This document shows positions 34,012 through 43,044 of a stretch of 64,000 nucleotides of DNA, in pieces. The DNA is from Strongyloides papillosus (Eukaryota; Nematoda; Chromadorea; Rhabditida; Strongyloididae): the NCBI GenBank assembly GCA_005656395.1, contig SRSI01000001.1, forward strand, positions 248,001 to 312,000, given 5' to 3'. Each line of letters opens with the position of its first letter. Positions within the stretch are counted from its first letter, which is position 1. A program made the translations under genes and the position numbers. Below the pieces are notes generated by a model. That model was not told the DNA's origin, did not search any database, and saw nothing but the letters and a program-made list of their open reading frames with translations.

Positions 34012-34029
34012 GGTTCGGTGGAACCTCCA
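34012..34029 (-). promoter_or_regulatory. Primer binding site of element 1
   Basis: TGGAGGTTCCACCGAACC on the minus strand directly abuts the 5' LTR. TGG would pair with the CCA end of a tRNA. I could not name the tRNA. Confidence 0.65.
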
Positions 34030-34206
34030 TATAAGCTTTTTTAACGAGGTGCTATCCTCGGGTGATATGAAAACGAAATGTATAAAATAAACTTTTTATT
34101 AATAGAACTTCGGTACAATATTTTATGTTCAATATCTCACACATAAAGTGAATTTGTCTTGGTATTTATATTGGTTTTTTTAATAACGCCTTCTGGGGGC
34201 GTTACA
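34030..34206 (-). repeat. 5' LTR of element 1
   Basis: 177 bp, apparently identical to the 3' LTR at 24300-24476. Confidence 0.93.
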
Positions 34207-34548
34207 AGTTAATTTACAAAAATAATCTTAAAGCAGGATATAGATATAAAATTCTGCTACTTGATAGGTATAAAATTACGAGAAATGTTTTATAATTGCT
34301 TAACGAGTTAAAGAGTTATCTGAGGTTCCAAAAATATTCTTAAAATTATCAGTTTATTAAAGAAAAAGCTTAAATTATTTTTTCTTATTTAAAATAATAT
34401 AAAAATATATATAAAAAAATTTATTTTTAAACCTATTTAATAGTAGGAAGTTACAATGACATCTATTAAAATTATTATGTTATTATTATTGTTTCTTCAA
34501 TAAATACATTATATCCTATTTTCGTAGGTTTGTTAGTTGACTCATGTT

Positions 34549-34815
34549 TTATTTCTTTCCGTAACTATATGGATCACTAGGATCTCTGTAATTTTGTGTT
34601 ACTTTTTCTTTTTGACCCTCTAAGGTCTCATTGTAAAGTTTGCTCATATATTGTCCGGCAAATCCAACTGATAATCTACTACGCTTTGCTCTTATTGGAG
34701 CTCTATTAAGTTCATTTGGAAATTGGAAATTTTCTTCACACATTACAACTGCAAAAGAAATGAAGCAAATCAAAATAATGATTTGAGCAACTTTATTAAA
34801 GTTAGAAGAATACAT
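34549..34815 (-). CDS. Secreted amidated-peptide precursor, family member C
   Basis: 88 codons, protein identical to member B (22425-22691): signal peptide 1-26, RAKR at 42-45, cysteine-free 43-residue tail ending SYGKK. Its downstream flank is separated from the rest of its unit by the 9.9-kb retrotransposon, about 340 bp beyond the stop codon. Coding sequence, start region and TATA box are intact, so the insertion has not damaged the gene itself. It could affect its 3' end, or bring read-through from the element's LTR, which is transcribed in the same (minus) direction. Confidence 0.85.
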   Translation of the reverse strand: MYSSNFNKVAQIIILICFISFAVVMCEENFQFPNELNRAPIRAKRSRLSVGFAGQYMSKLYNETLEGQKEKVTQNYRDPSDPYSYGKK

Positions 34816-34864
34816 TTATTAATGTTTAATAAATTTTATATGATGTCATTTAAAAATTCAATTT

Positions 34865-34873
34865 CTTTTTATA
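34865..34873 (-). promoter_or_regulatory. TATA box of peptide gene C
   Basis: TATAAAAAG on the minus strand, 58 bp upstream of the ATG. Confidence 0.65.
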
Positions 34874-36762
34874 CTACTTTTTTGTAGAAGTAATAATTTC
34901 CAAAAAACAAAAGGTGGGTAAATTTTATGTAACGTTTATTAAAATAAATAAATTTAATCACGTAGAAATTGAAATTACGATTGATAATTCCTTTGCTTCA
35001 GCAAAATTTATTTACATATCCCAATAGAAGTCACATTTTGTTGTTTAGTGTTTATTTTCAAATTGTATACTTTAACTTCAACTCCAACAGCGATTTTTTA
35101 AATTAATAGAAAATTTTTTTATAGTTAATAAAATAAAATTTTTGAAACTCTTACAATGCAATGTTTGTGTTGTTTAAAATTAAATTATTTAAAAAAAATT
35201 TTGAATTTCATAAAATAGGAATCTTTTCTAAAGTCATTTATCTCAAAATTTAAAAATGAAAAATTATATGAAATCTATACCACCTGGAAGTCCATATTCT
35301 TCTTTGTAAGAATATATTAAAAATTCTGCAGAGTTTTAAAAAAATAATCTTTAAATTTTATTATCCAATATTTTTCTATATTTTTTATTTTAAATGCGAA
35401 TTTTTTTTTAATTATTATAACTCAAAAATTGTGTTAATATATATTTTAAATTATTGTAAATATGTTTATAAGTCTAAAGTAAATAAATTTTCTTGAAATG
35501 ACTAGTTTTTAATGAAAAATGTTTTTCATTATTTTTAAATAATTGAGTTTTACTTTTAAAAAAATGATAAAATACTTTTGTTTTAACATTAAAAAGGTTT
35601 TTAAATGATGAGAAACTGTTTTTTTCACATAGCAATTGCAAATATTAATATATTTATCTGAGGTACGGTGGAACATATCTGAGCTAAATTCAAGATATAA
35701 TATAATTTATTTTAAATGAATGCTTTTTTTTTGTAAACACTAAGAATTAAAAATTACATTTACAACTACAAAAAATCAGTTACTGTTTCATCGAAAAACG
35801 TACACTAAAAATATAAATAAAAAAAAGGATTATGCAATAGAAAAATGTTTTTACAAATTAAACATATAAACACTGCAATGCAAAAATTTGGATCATTGGT
35901 TAAAAAAATTACCTATTAAAAATAAATTTTTAACACAAATTATTAAAATATTAAAACTATAAAATTATAGAGTAAATTAATTATTGTCACGTTAATAAAA
36001 AAATAAAATAAAATTATTTTAAAAAATTGACACAGTTACGTTTTTACAAATTCTACAATGAAAAGATATAAATTAATAGTTAATATCTTAAAATATTTGC
36101 AACTAATTTCCTTTTGGATAATTTTTAAGATAATGAAAATGATATTAACATATTGAAATTTTTTTCATTTTTATAAACAATAGATTAGCGTTGTAGTATT
36201 ACCAAACTACTTAAAATAAAATTTGATTATAATTAGTGAAAAATATTACAATATAATGTCATGAAAAATAAAATGACACTCATTAGATTTTCTTAACCCT
36301 TATATTTAAATGTTATAACTCCTGGAGGTACGCGGTAAAATGACAAATGATCTTAAAACGAAAATATTTAAATTATATTTTACTTAAAGTATCATTTAAT
36401 AATTGATAAATTTGTTTAAAAGTTAATTTACAAAAATAATCTTAAAGCAGGATATAGATATAAAATTCTGCTACTTGATAGGTATAAAATTACGAGAAAT
36501 GTTTTATAATTGCTTAACGAGTTAAAGAGTTATCTGAGGTTCCAAAAATATTCTTAAAATTATCAGTTTATTAAAGAAAAAGCTTAAATTATTTTTTCTT
36601 ATTTAAAATAATATAAAAATATATATAAAAAAATTTATTTTTAAACCTATTTAATAGTAGGAAGTTACAATGACATCTATTAAAATTATTATGTTATTAT
36701 TATTGTTTCTTCAATAAATACATTATATCCTATTTTCGTAGGTTTGTTAGTTGACTCATGTT

Positions 36763-37029
36763 TTATTTCTTTCCGTAACTATATGGATCACTAGGATCTC
36801 TGTAATTTTGTGTTACTTTTTCTTTTTGACCCTCTAAGGTCTCATTGTAAAGTTTGCTCATATATTGTCCGGCAAATCCAACTGATAATCTACTACGCTT
36901 GGCTCTTATTGGAGCTCTATTAAGTTCATTTGGAAATTGGAAACTTTTTTCGCACTTTATAACTGCAAAAGAAATGAAGCAAATCAAAATAATGATTTGA
37001 GCAACTTTATCAAAGTTAGTAGAATACAT
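36763..37029 (-). CDS. Secreted amidated-peptide precursor, family member D (chimeric gene)
   Basis: 88 codons. The propeptide end, RAKR site and entire mature segment are identical to members B and C. The signal peptide and start of the propeptide differ at several positions (for example FDKV, VIKCEKS). The nucleotide identity switches in the same place, so the gene joins a B/C-type 3' half to a different 5' half and promoter. The predicted mature, amidated peptide is therefore the same as from B and C, giving three genes for one product. Confidence 0.85.
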   Translation of the reverse strand: MYSTNFDKVAQIIILICFISFAVIKCEKSFQFPNELNRAPIRAKRSRLSVGFAGQYMSKLYNETLEGQKEKVTQNYRDPSDPYSYGKK

Positions 37030-37078
37030 TTATTAATATTTAATAAATTTTATATGATGTCATTTAAAAATTCAATTT

Positions 37079-37087
37079 CTTTTTATA
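37079..37087 (-). promoter_or_regulatory. TATA box of peptide gene D
   Basis: TATAAAAAG on the minus strand, 58 bp upstream of the ATG. Confidence 0.65.
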
Positions 37088-38540
37088 CTACTTTTTTGTA
37101 AAAATAATAAGTTCCAAAAAACAAAGAGTGAATAAATTTTAAGTAATGTTTACTAAAACAAATAAAATTTGATTACGAAAAAATTGAATTTACGTTAAAC
37201 AATTTTTTTGTTTTAATAAAATTTATTTACATATTACTATTAGAAATCATATTATGTTGTTTAGTGTTAATTTTAAAATCATATACTTTGATCCCTGCTG
37301 CAGTAACTGTTTTTTAAATTAATAAAAAATTGATAGATAGTTTATAGAATACATAAAAATTTTACAGTGTAATGTTTATGCTGTGTAAATATATTATTAA
37401 AAAAATTTTGAATTTCTAGAAGTTGAAATTCTTTTAAAACCATTTATCACAAAATTTAAACGTGAAACATTATATAAAACCTATATCATCTTAGTTTCCT
37501 TAATCTTCTCTGTAAGAATATATAAAAGTTTCTTAACAGATTTGAAATGATAAAGTTTTAATTTTATTACCCAAGATTTTTCTATATTTTTTATTTTAAA
37601 AACGAATTTTTTTTGGTTATTATAACTCAAAAATTGTGTTAGTATATATTTTAAGTTATGGTAAATATGTTAATAAGTCTAAAGTAAATAAATTTTCTTG
37701 AAATGATTAGTTTTCTATAAAAAATGTTTTTTCATAGCAATTACAAATACTAATATATGTTTCTGAGATACGGTATAACACATCTAAGATGAATTCAAAA
37801 TATAACATGATTTAATTGTAATGAATGTTTTTTTTGTTGTAAACTCTATGAATTAAAAATTACATTTACAACTACAAAAAATCAGTTACTGTTTCATCGA
37901 AAAACATACACTAAAAATATAAATAAAAAAAAGGATTATGCAATAGAGAAATGTTTTTACAAATGAAACATACAAACACTAGAATGCAAAATCTTGGATC
38001 TTTGGTTAAAAAAATTGGCTATTAAAAATAAATATTTAACAAAAATTATTCAAAATTTAAAATTTTAACGTGAATTAATTATTGTCACGTTATTAAAAAA
38101 ATAAAATGATATTAAAAAACTAACTCAGTTACGTTTTTACAAACTGTACAATAAAAAGGTATAAATTAACAGTTAATATCTTAAAATATTTGCAACCAAT
38201 TTCCTTATAGATAATTCTTGAGATAATGAAAAAGAAATTAACGTATTGAAATTTTTTTCATTTTTAAAATCTAAAAATAGAACTATTTAAGATTAAAAAT
38301 ATCACTTATCTTCTTGTGCTTCGAAAACTGATAAATGGATAAAAACAATATATGGTAATTTTTTGCTTCGGTAGAGCCATCCGAAAAAAGTTATTTTTGA
38401 TTATAAATTATGTTTTAATTATATTTTTAATAAAAGACACCTTAGAAAAGAATGTTTATGTTATTTATTGACAATTGATTTTATTAATTTTTGCTATAGA
38501 AAGCAAATATGCCATAATATCGCGTAGTAGATACTCAAAT

Positions 38541-39840
38541 ATATAATATTCTATATTCATTATTCATACTATAAAGCTCAGCTATATAGCAATTTAGCAT
38601 GTTTCTAACTTTTTTTTTTGTTTTTTAGTTCTTTACTTGATGGACTCTTATATTATTTAAATTATCTGAGTGTAGGTTCCAAATTCAGAGTTTACATTGC
38701 TATTTTTATTACAAGTTTATAAATAATTAACACCTTGAACCTTAGGCTTGCTAGACTCGTAGAATCTCTAATTATCAGAATACATTATCGATTTCTCCCT
38801 AATAACTATCTCAATAATAGCCTTCAGGGTCTTGAAATCTCTATTTGGGATTGTGTTAAAGAATGGTTTATCATCTCTACGACACATCTCACCAAATGCA
38901 TAATAGACGTGGTTAATTTTGAGTATTAAAATAAACAATGTTAAGTTAAAGTTATTTTCTAGGATTTTTTTTCATTATCACTGATAAATTATCATTTAGA
39001 AATGGCTAAATTTTTCCATATTATCATTTTTTATGTGTGAAAATTCAAAATTATCAGTGACCTAATTGAAGTATGTACTACCAAAATGACCAGGATGCCT
39101 TATCACTTATTTATGCTTCAAAATTTATTAAATTCTAATTTTTTCATATTACCGATGAGAAAGTTGTTTGTTATCATTATTGAATATTTTATTTTAACAT
39201 CTAATCATTTTTTATCATTAAAACTAAAATCTAAAAATGGCCCTACTGACACAAAAAAGTATCCAATATAAATATCATTCAAAAGAGAATTTAATTTTAC
39301 ATTAAAGTTATAGAAATGCTATATTTTAAAAGTTCCATTTGGACATACTTTTTTAAAGTATTACAGATTTTTTATGAAAAAAAGATTTCGACAATAGATT
39401 TATGATACTTGATGTTTTCCAATTTTCTTGAGATTATATTTAAAATGTAAGTTAATGAGAAACTTAAAATAGCTTTTTTTCTTTTTTTAACTACTTTTTC
39501 TTAATCCTGATATATCGTTTCAATATATTTAAATTTAGTTCTATGAGTCATTTTTGTAAAAGTTCAAAATCTCAAGAATGAAACTTCAAGTTCCAATTTC
39601 TTTTTTTAACGTTATTAGCATTTTAAATAACACACTCTTGAAAATATTTGGATAATAAAAGTAACTTAAAGGGGTAAACATCGACATACTAAATACCCGT
39701 CTAAGTATCTATATCTCAAGAATGGAACTTCAGATTGAGCTAATTTTACGTTTTTTAGAATCGGAATATAACGTTACATATATCAAGATAGAAAAGTTTT
39801 AAAAAGAAAAATAATTTATCGACCTTCATCTCCTTTTTAT
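38541..39840. other. AT-rich spacer between units D and E
   Basis: Short open frames at 38735-38929 and 39086-39271 are not supported as genes. Palindromic TATCACTGATAAATTATC-like sequence near 38977 recalls the one near 14165. Nothing else recognised. Confidence 0.4.
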
Positions 39841-40209
39841 ATGTAGTGCATTTTTTTAAAAATTAATTTGAAGAATAATCTCGAAAAAAAGCATACAAAG
39901 AGATTAAGCTACTGAGAAAGTATAAAATTACGAAAGATCTGTTATAATCGCCTAACCAGTCAAAGAATCGTTTGATTTTATTAAAAATAAATTTAAAATC
40001 AGCAGTTTATGAAAAGAGCTAAAATTATTGTTTTCTTAATAAAAATTATATAAAAATATATTTATGAAAATTTTATTTTTAGGCCTATGTAATAACAACA
40101 AATTACAGTAATATTTATTAAAGTTATGATGGAGTTAAAATTATTTCTTCAATTAATTCACTATCTTGTGTTTTCATAGGTTTGTTAGTTAATTTATGTT
40201 TCAAATGCT

Positions 40210-40473
40210 TTATTTTCTTCCGTAACCCCATGGATCATTGGTGTCTTTGTAATTTTTTGTTACAGTTTCTTTTGCTTGATTTTCACGTGCTTTGTGAAGT
40301 TCATCAAAAAGTCTTTCATTTTGATTAATTGATAAATCACGTTTAGCTCTTATTGGAGCATTTTTTAATTGATTTGAAAATTGGGAATTCATTTCACAGT
40401 TAATAACTCCAAAAGAAATGAAGAACATCAAAATGATGATTTGAGCAACCTTGTTGAAGCTGGTAGAATACAT
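40210..40473 (-). CDS. Secreted amidated-peptide precursor, family member E
   Basis: 87 codons, single exon. Signal peptide 1-26 (AQIIILMFFISFGV core), propeptide, RAKR at 42-45, then a 42-residue cysteine-free segment ending DPWGYGRK, again Gly followed by two basic residues. Compared with B-D, the signal and propeptide are close but the mature part is mostly different, except for the LS start, a central Glu/Lys-rich likely helix and the NYKDxxDPxxYG end. This keeps the ends of the predicted peptide and varies its middle. Confidence 0.83.
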   Translation of the reverse strand: MYSTSFNKVAQIIILMFFISFGVINCEMNSQFSNQLKNAPIRAKRDLSINQNERLFDELHKARENQAKETVTKNYKDTNDPWGYGRK

Positions 40474-40522
40474 TTTTTTAAGTTTAATAAATGTTGTATG
40501 ATATCACTTAAAAATTCAATTT

Positions 40523-40531
40523 CTTTTTATA
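40523..40531 (-). promoter_or_regulatory. TATA box of peptide gene E
   Basis: TATAAAAAG on the minus strand, 58 bp upstream of the ATG. Confidence 0.65.
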
Positions 40532-40569
40532 CTAATTTTTATTTAAAAAAAATATTTTCTAAAAAACAG

Positions 40570-41301
40570 GAGATGGATAAATTGGAGATAAAGTTTATTA
40601 AACAAATAAGTATTTTACTAAATATCAATTGAGATTTTGTTAGGACGATTTTTTTTGCAAACATGAGTTACTTACTTATTGTTAACATATTCATAAATAT
40701 TTGTACATATGAAGATTTTATGTTTTTAAAAGATTTTTGTTGCAAACATGAGTTGCTTACTTATTGTTAACATTGTCATAAATATTTATACATATGGAGA
40801 TTTTTTGTTTTTTAAAATTTTATGTTTAATTGTTTTTTATAGCTTTTACATATAAATGTGTTTTCTTTTTTTAAAAACATTATACAATTAATTTCACAGA
40901 ATTCTACAAACTTTTACAAAACTATAAAAAAAATTGCTTATATTTTATATTCTTTTTCGGTACTATAAAAATATGCCATATTCAGAAACAATTTCATATA
41001 ATGAAAAATATTATAACTTTGATGTACAACAGCGTTTAAGAATTTTAACAAGTTAGGTTAAGGATATTTTTTAATAATATATGAATTGTTTTCATAATCT
41101 ATAGATAATTTCCCATATTCAGTTGAAATTTTCAAATTACTAAAATAAAATACTTCGAAAATTGTCTAGATATTTCAAAATCACTGGAAAAAAATAAAGA
41201 CAATCTTTTTTTTTGGATATATCAAATTTGTTCTTTCAGTAAAACAAAATGATGATTACAACAAAAATGATGACCAACACGTCCATATAAACCTTTCTTT
41301 C
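40570..41301 (-). repeat. Upstream flank of unit E, homologous to 16630-17330
   Basis: Diverged copy of the family's spacer. A short internal duplication (GCAAACATGAGTTRCTTACTTA twice, about 40656 and 40742) is present. The spacer is interrupted at 41302 by the 95-bp-LTR element. Confidence 0.6.
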
Positions 41302-41396
41302 TGTTAGATTTTTGCATGAAACATAATTTATTAAAAAAATATGATGCTATTTATAAAACAATAATTTGAATATTTAATTAAAATTAGCATCTAACA
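41302..41396 (-). repeat. 3' LTR of element 3
   Basis: 95 bp, one substitution relative to the 5' LTR (CATGAAACAT against CATGAGACAT). Confidence 0.92.
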
Positions 41397-41407
41397 CCAC
41401 TTTTTTT

Positions 41408-42438
41408 TTAACTTTTGATATCCGCAGCATCATCTTTCAATAGTTTATTAAGTAATTCTTTGAACTCTTGAGATCTTATTACTGCCGTGTTAAGATCACA
41501 AGGCCATTCCATGTCTTTGTCCACTATTCCCGCAGCGTAACATTTTCCAAACAGGTCAACCATTTCATTTAACACTATTTTTGAGTGGGCACTTACATGA
41601 ACAATTCTTGTCTCTTCTCTTTTTTTTGGAATGAGCTCCAGAGATCAGGAAATGCTGTTACATCATAATTACACTGACTAGAAGAGCATACAAATCCGCT
41701 GTCACTTAAAAGTAAACCCTTATTTGAATTAGCTCGAAGGAATTCCAGACCTTTAACGGCAGCTTCTAATTCCAATTTTTGTGTGCACGTGTTACCATGA
41801 ACTTTTTTACCTTGAATTATTACCTGAGTACCATTTGTTGCAACAATTGCCCAACCATTACTTGTGTGGTTGTTGATGTTAGCTTCAGCTGCATCTGATG
41901 CTACAATCCAATCATTCACGAAGTCTTCAGTAATTGCATCAACCTCGGATTGATTAACACATCTATCTGGAAGGTAGTTTATTGGGTCATTGTCATCATT
42001 CAACGGCGCAGCAGCAGTAGTTGCACTTTCTGCATCAGATGATTCAAGTGGATCCTGTGGTTCCTTCACAACTTCATCATTATGTATGTTCCACGATTGT
42101 TGGTCCTTGAATTCACCTGTAACTTTTACAGTTGACAATTTCACGGCATCACTCGCTCTGATATGGTAAGTTTCTCCGTCCTTGATTTTGAAACAATTTT
42201 GGCCAATTTTAGATACTAATTCACATTCTTCCCAATCATCATCGTCGTATTTGACTTTATACCAACCACTACCATTCAATGCAGTAACTTGGACTGTATA
42301 CTTGTCATGGAAAGATACTGAAGTATCATTTGCTTTACCCATTTCAAAACGCTGACAATTCGTAAGCTTATCTGCACCAATAGAAGAATTAATTTTTGTA
42401 ATGGTTTGGGCTAGTGATAAATGTTGATTTAAACCATG
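41408..42438 (-). pseudogene. Element 3 C-terminal extension with a second RNase H
   Basis: Same frame as the integrase but separated from it by TGA at 42439-42441. First internal Met at 42342 (249 codons to the stop at 41593). Residues 1-125 from that Met hold a small beta-rich, then acidic linker. From about 140 a type I RNase H is readable: Asp150 (VASDAAEAN), Glu191 (QKLELEAAVKGLEFL), Asp214 (LLLSDSGFV). The frame then shifts in an A-run near 41620. In the next frame, down to TAA at 41408-41410, the family's last motif follows (HVSAHS, then NEMVD). All four catalytic carboxylates are therefore present. Placement after integrase is not the standard gypsy order. Confidence 0.75.
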
Positions 42439-43044
42439 TCAAACAGACTGAATACCTCTCTCAACTAACCCATTACTTATACTTCTATACGGAATGCTTC
42501 TAATGTGATAGATATTATGATCTTTCAACCAATCATCAAATTCACTGGAGATCAAAGGCCGGTGATTGTCGCTGACTAAGATTGAGATAGTACCAACTTC
42601 TTCTATCCATTTCTCTACACATTTTATCATTTCTTTTGATGCGTAAGACTTGATAAAGAAAGCCTTGGTTAAACGGCTAAAACTGTCATAAATGACACAA
42701 ATTTTTGATTTTCCATATACCATATTATCAATATGGATTCGTTCAGATGAAAACGTAGCCTTAGGGAGACTGCTTATCAATTTATTCAAGTTCTTTTGAG
42801 CAGTTTGACACTCCTTGCAATTGACTAAGAATTTCTTTGTCTTTCTGGTATAACCTTCCACAATGAACTTCATCGCAATCGTGCGCCGCATGTGAAGTAA
42901 GGATCTATAAGGACCATGGAGCTTAGAAGGCAACTCACCATGAAGTGTTGAAGGGATAAACAAACGTTGATCAAGAAACAATAAGCCTTGATCTTCATGA
43001 ACAGTTTTGAATTTTTGCAGACAAATGGGCCATTTCTTTTTATC
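42439..43044 (-). pseudogene. Element 3 integrase
   Basis: Open in the same frame as gag-pol after the TAA at 43045-43047; first Met at 42981. Zinc region with a His pair and NCKECQ; catalytic Asp in RIHIDNM, Asp in LVSDNHRP and Glu in NGLVERG give a complete D,D-E set with typical spacing. Ends at TGA 42439-42441, soon after the catalytic Glu, so the C-terminal domain lies beyond the stop. Confidence 0.8.

Larger units (their letters stand above)
24300..34206 (-). mobile_element. Intact-looking Ty3/gypsy retrotransposon with an extra antisense gene (element 1)
   Basis: 177-bp LTRs at 24300-24476 and 34030-34206 appear identical. A 4-bp target duplication AGTT flanks it (24296-24299, 34207-34210), and the empty site is visible in units B and D. 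On the minus strand the 5' LTR is followed by a primer binding site starting TGGAGGTTCC. A single uninterrupted 2310-codon gag-pol follows, then a 2.1-kb region before the polypurine tract and 3' LTR. That region carries a plus-strand gene of 351 codons. Identical LTRs and open frames indicate a recent, possibly still active insertion. GC content is clearly higher than in the host spacers. Confidence 0.95.
24053..36173 (-). repeat. Peptide-gene tandem unit C, split by a 9.9-kb retrotransposon
   Basis: Unit C is 24053-24299 joined to 34211-36173. The junction with unit B (CATTTTTATAAACAATAG near 24048) is reproduced exactly at the C/D boundary near 36170, which shows that B and C arose by duplication of a pre-existing junction. 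The retrotransposon at 24300-34206 with AGTT target duplication interrupts it upstream in coordinate but downstream of the gene's stop codon. Confidence 0.85.
36174..38540 (-). repeat. Peptide-gene tandem unit D (chimeric)
   Basis: From 36174 to about 36900 it is essentially identical to units B and C. From about 36900, inside the gene, it diverges, and beyond 37100 it is clearly a different paralogue. From 37840 to 38540 it aligns with the end of unit A. The identity switch marks a recombination or conversion tract boundary. Confidence 0.8.

Noticed and set aside
33970..34029. tRNA-like sequence next to the element 1 LTR (GGTTCGGTGG...CCTCCA)
   Set aside because: It is the primer binding site region; the T-loop lacks the expected A58 and no cloverleaf can be built.
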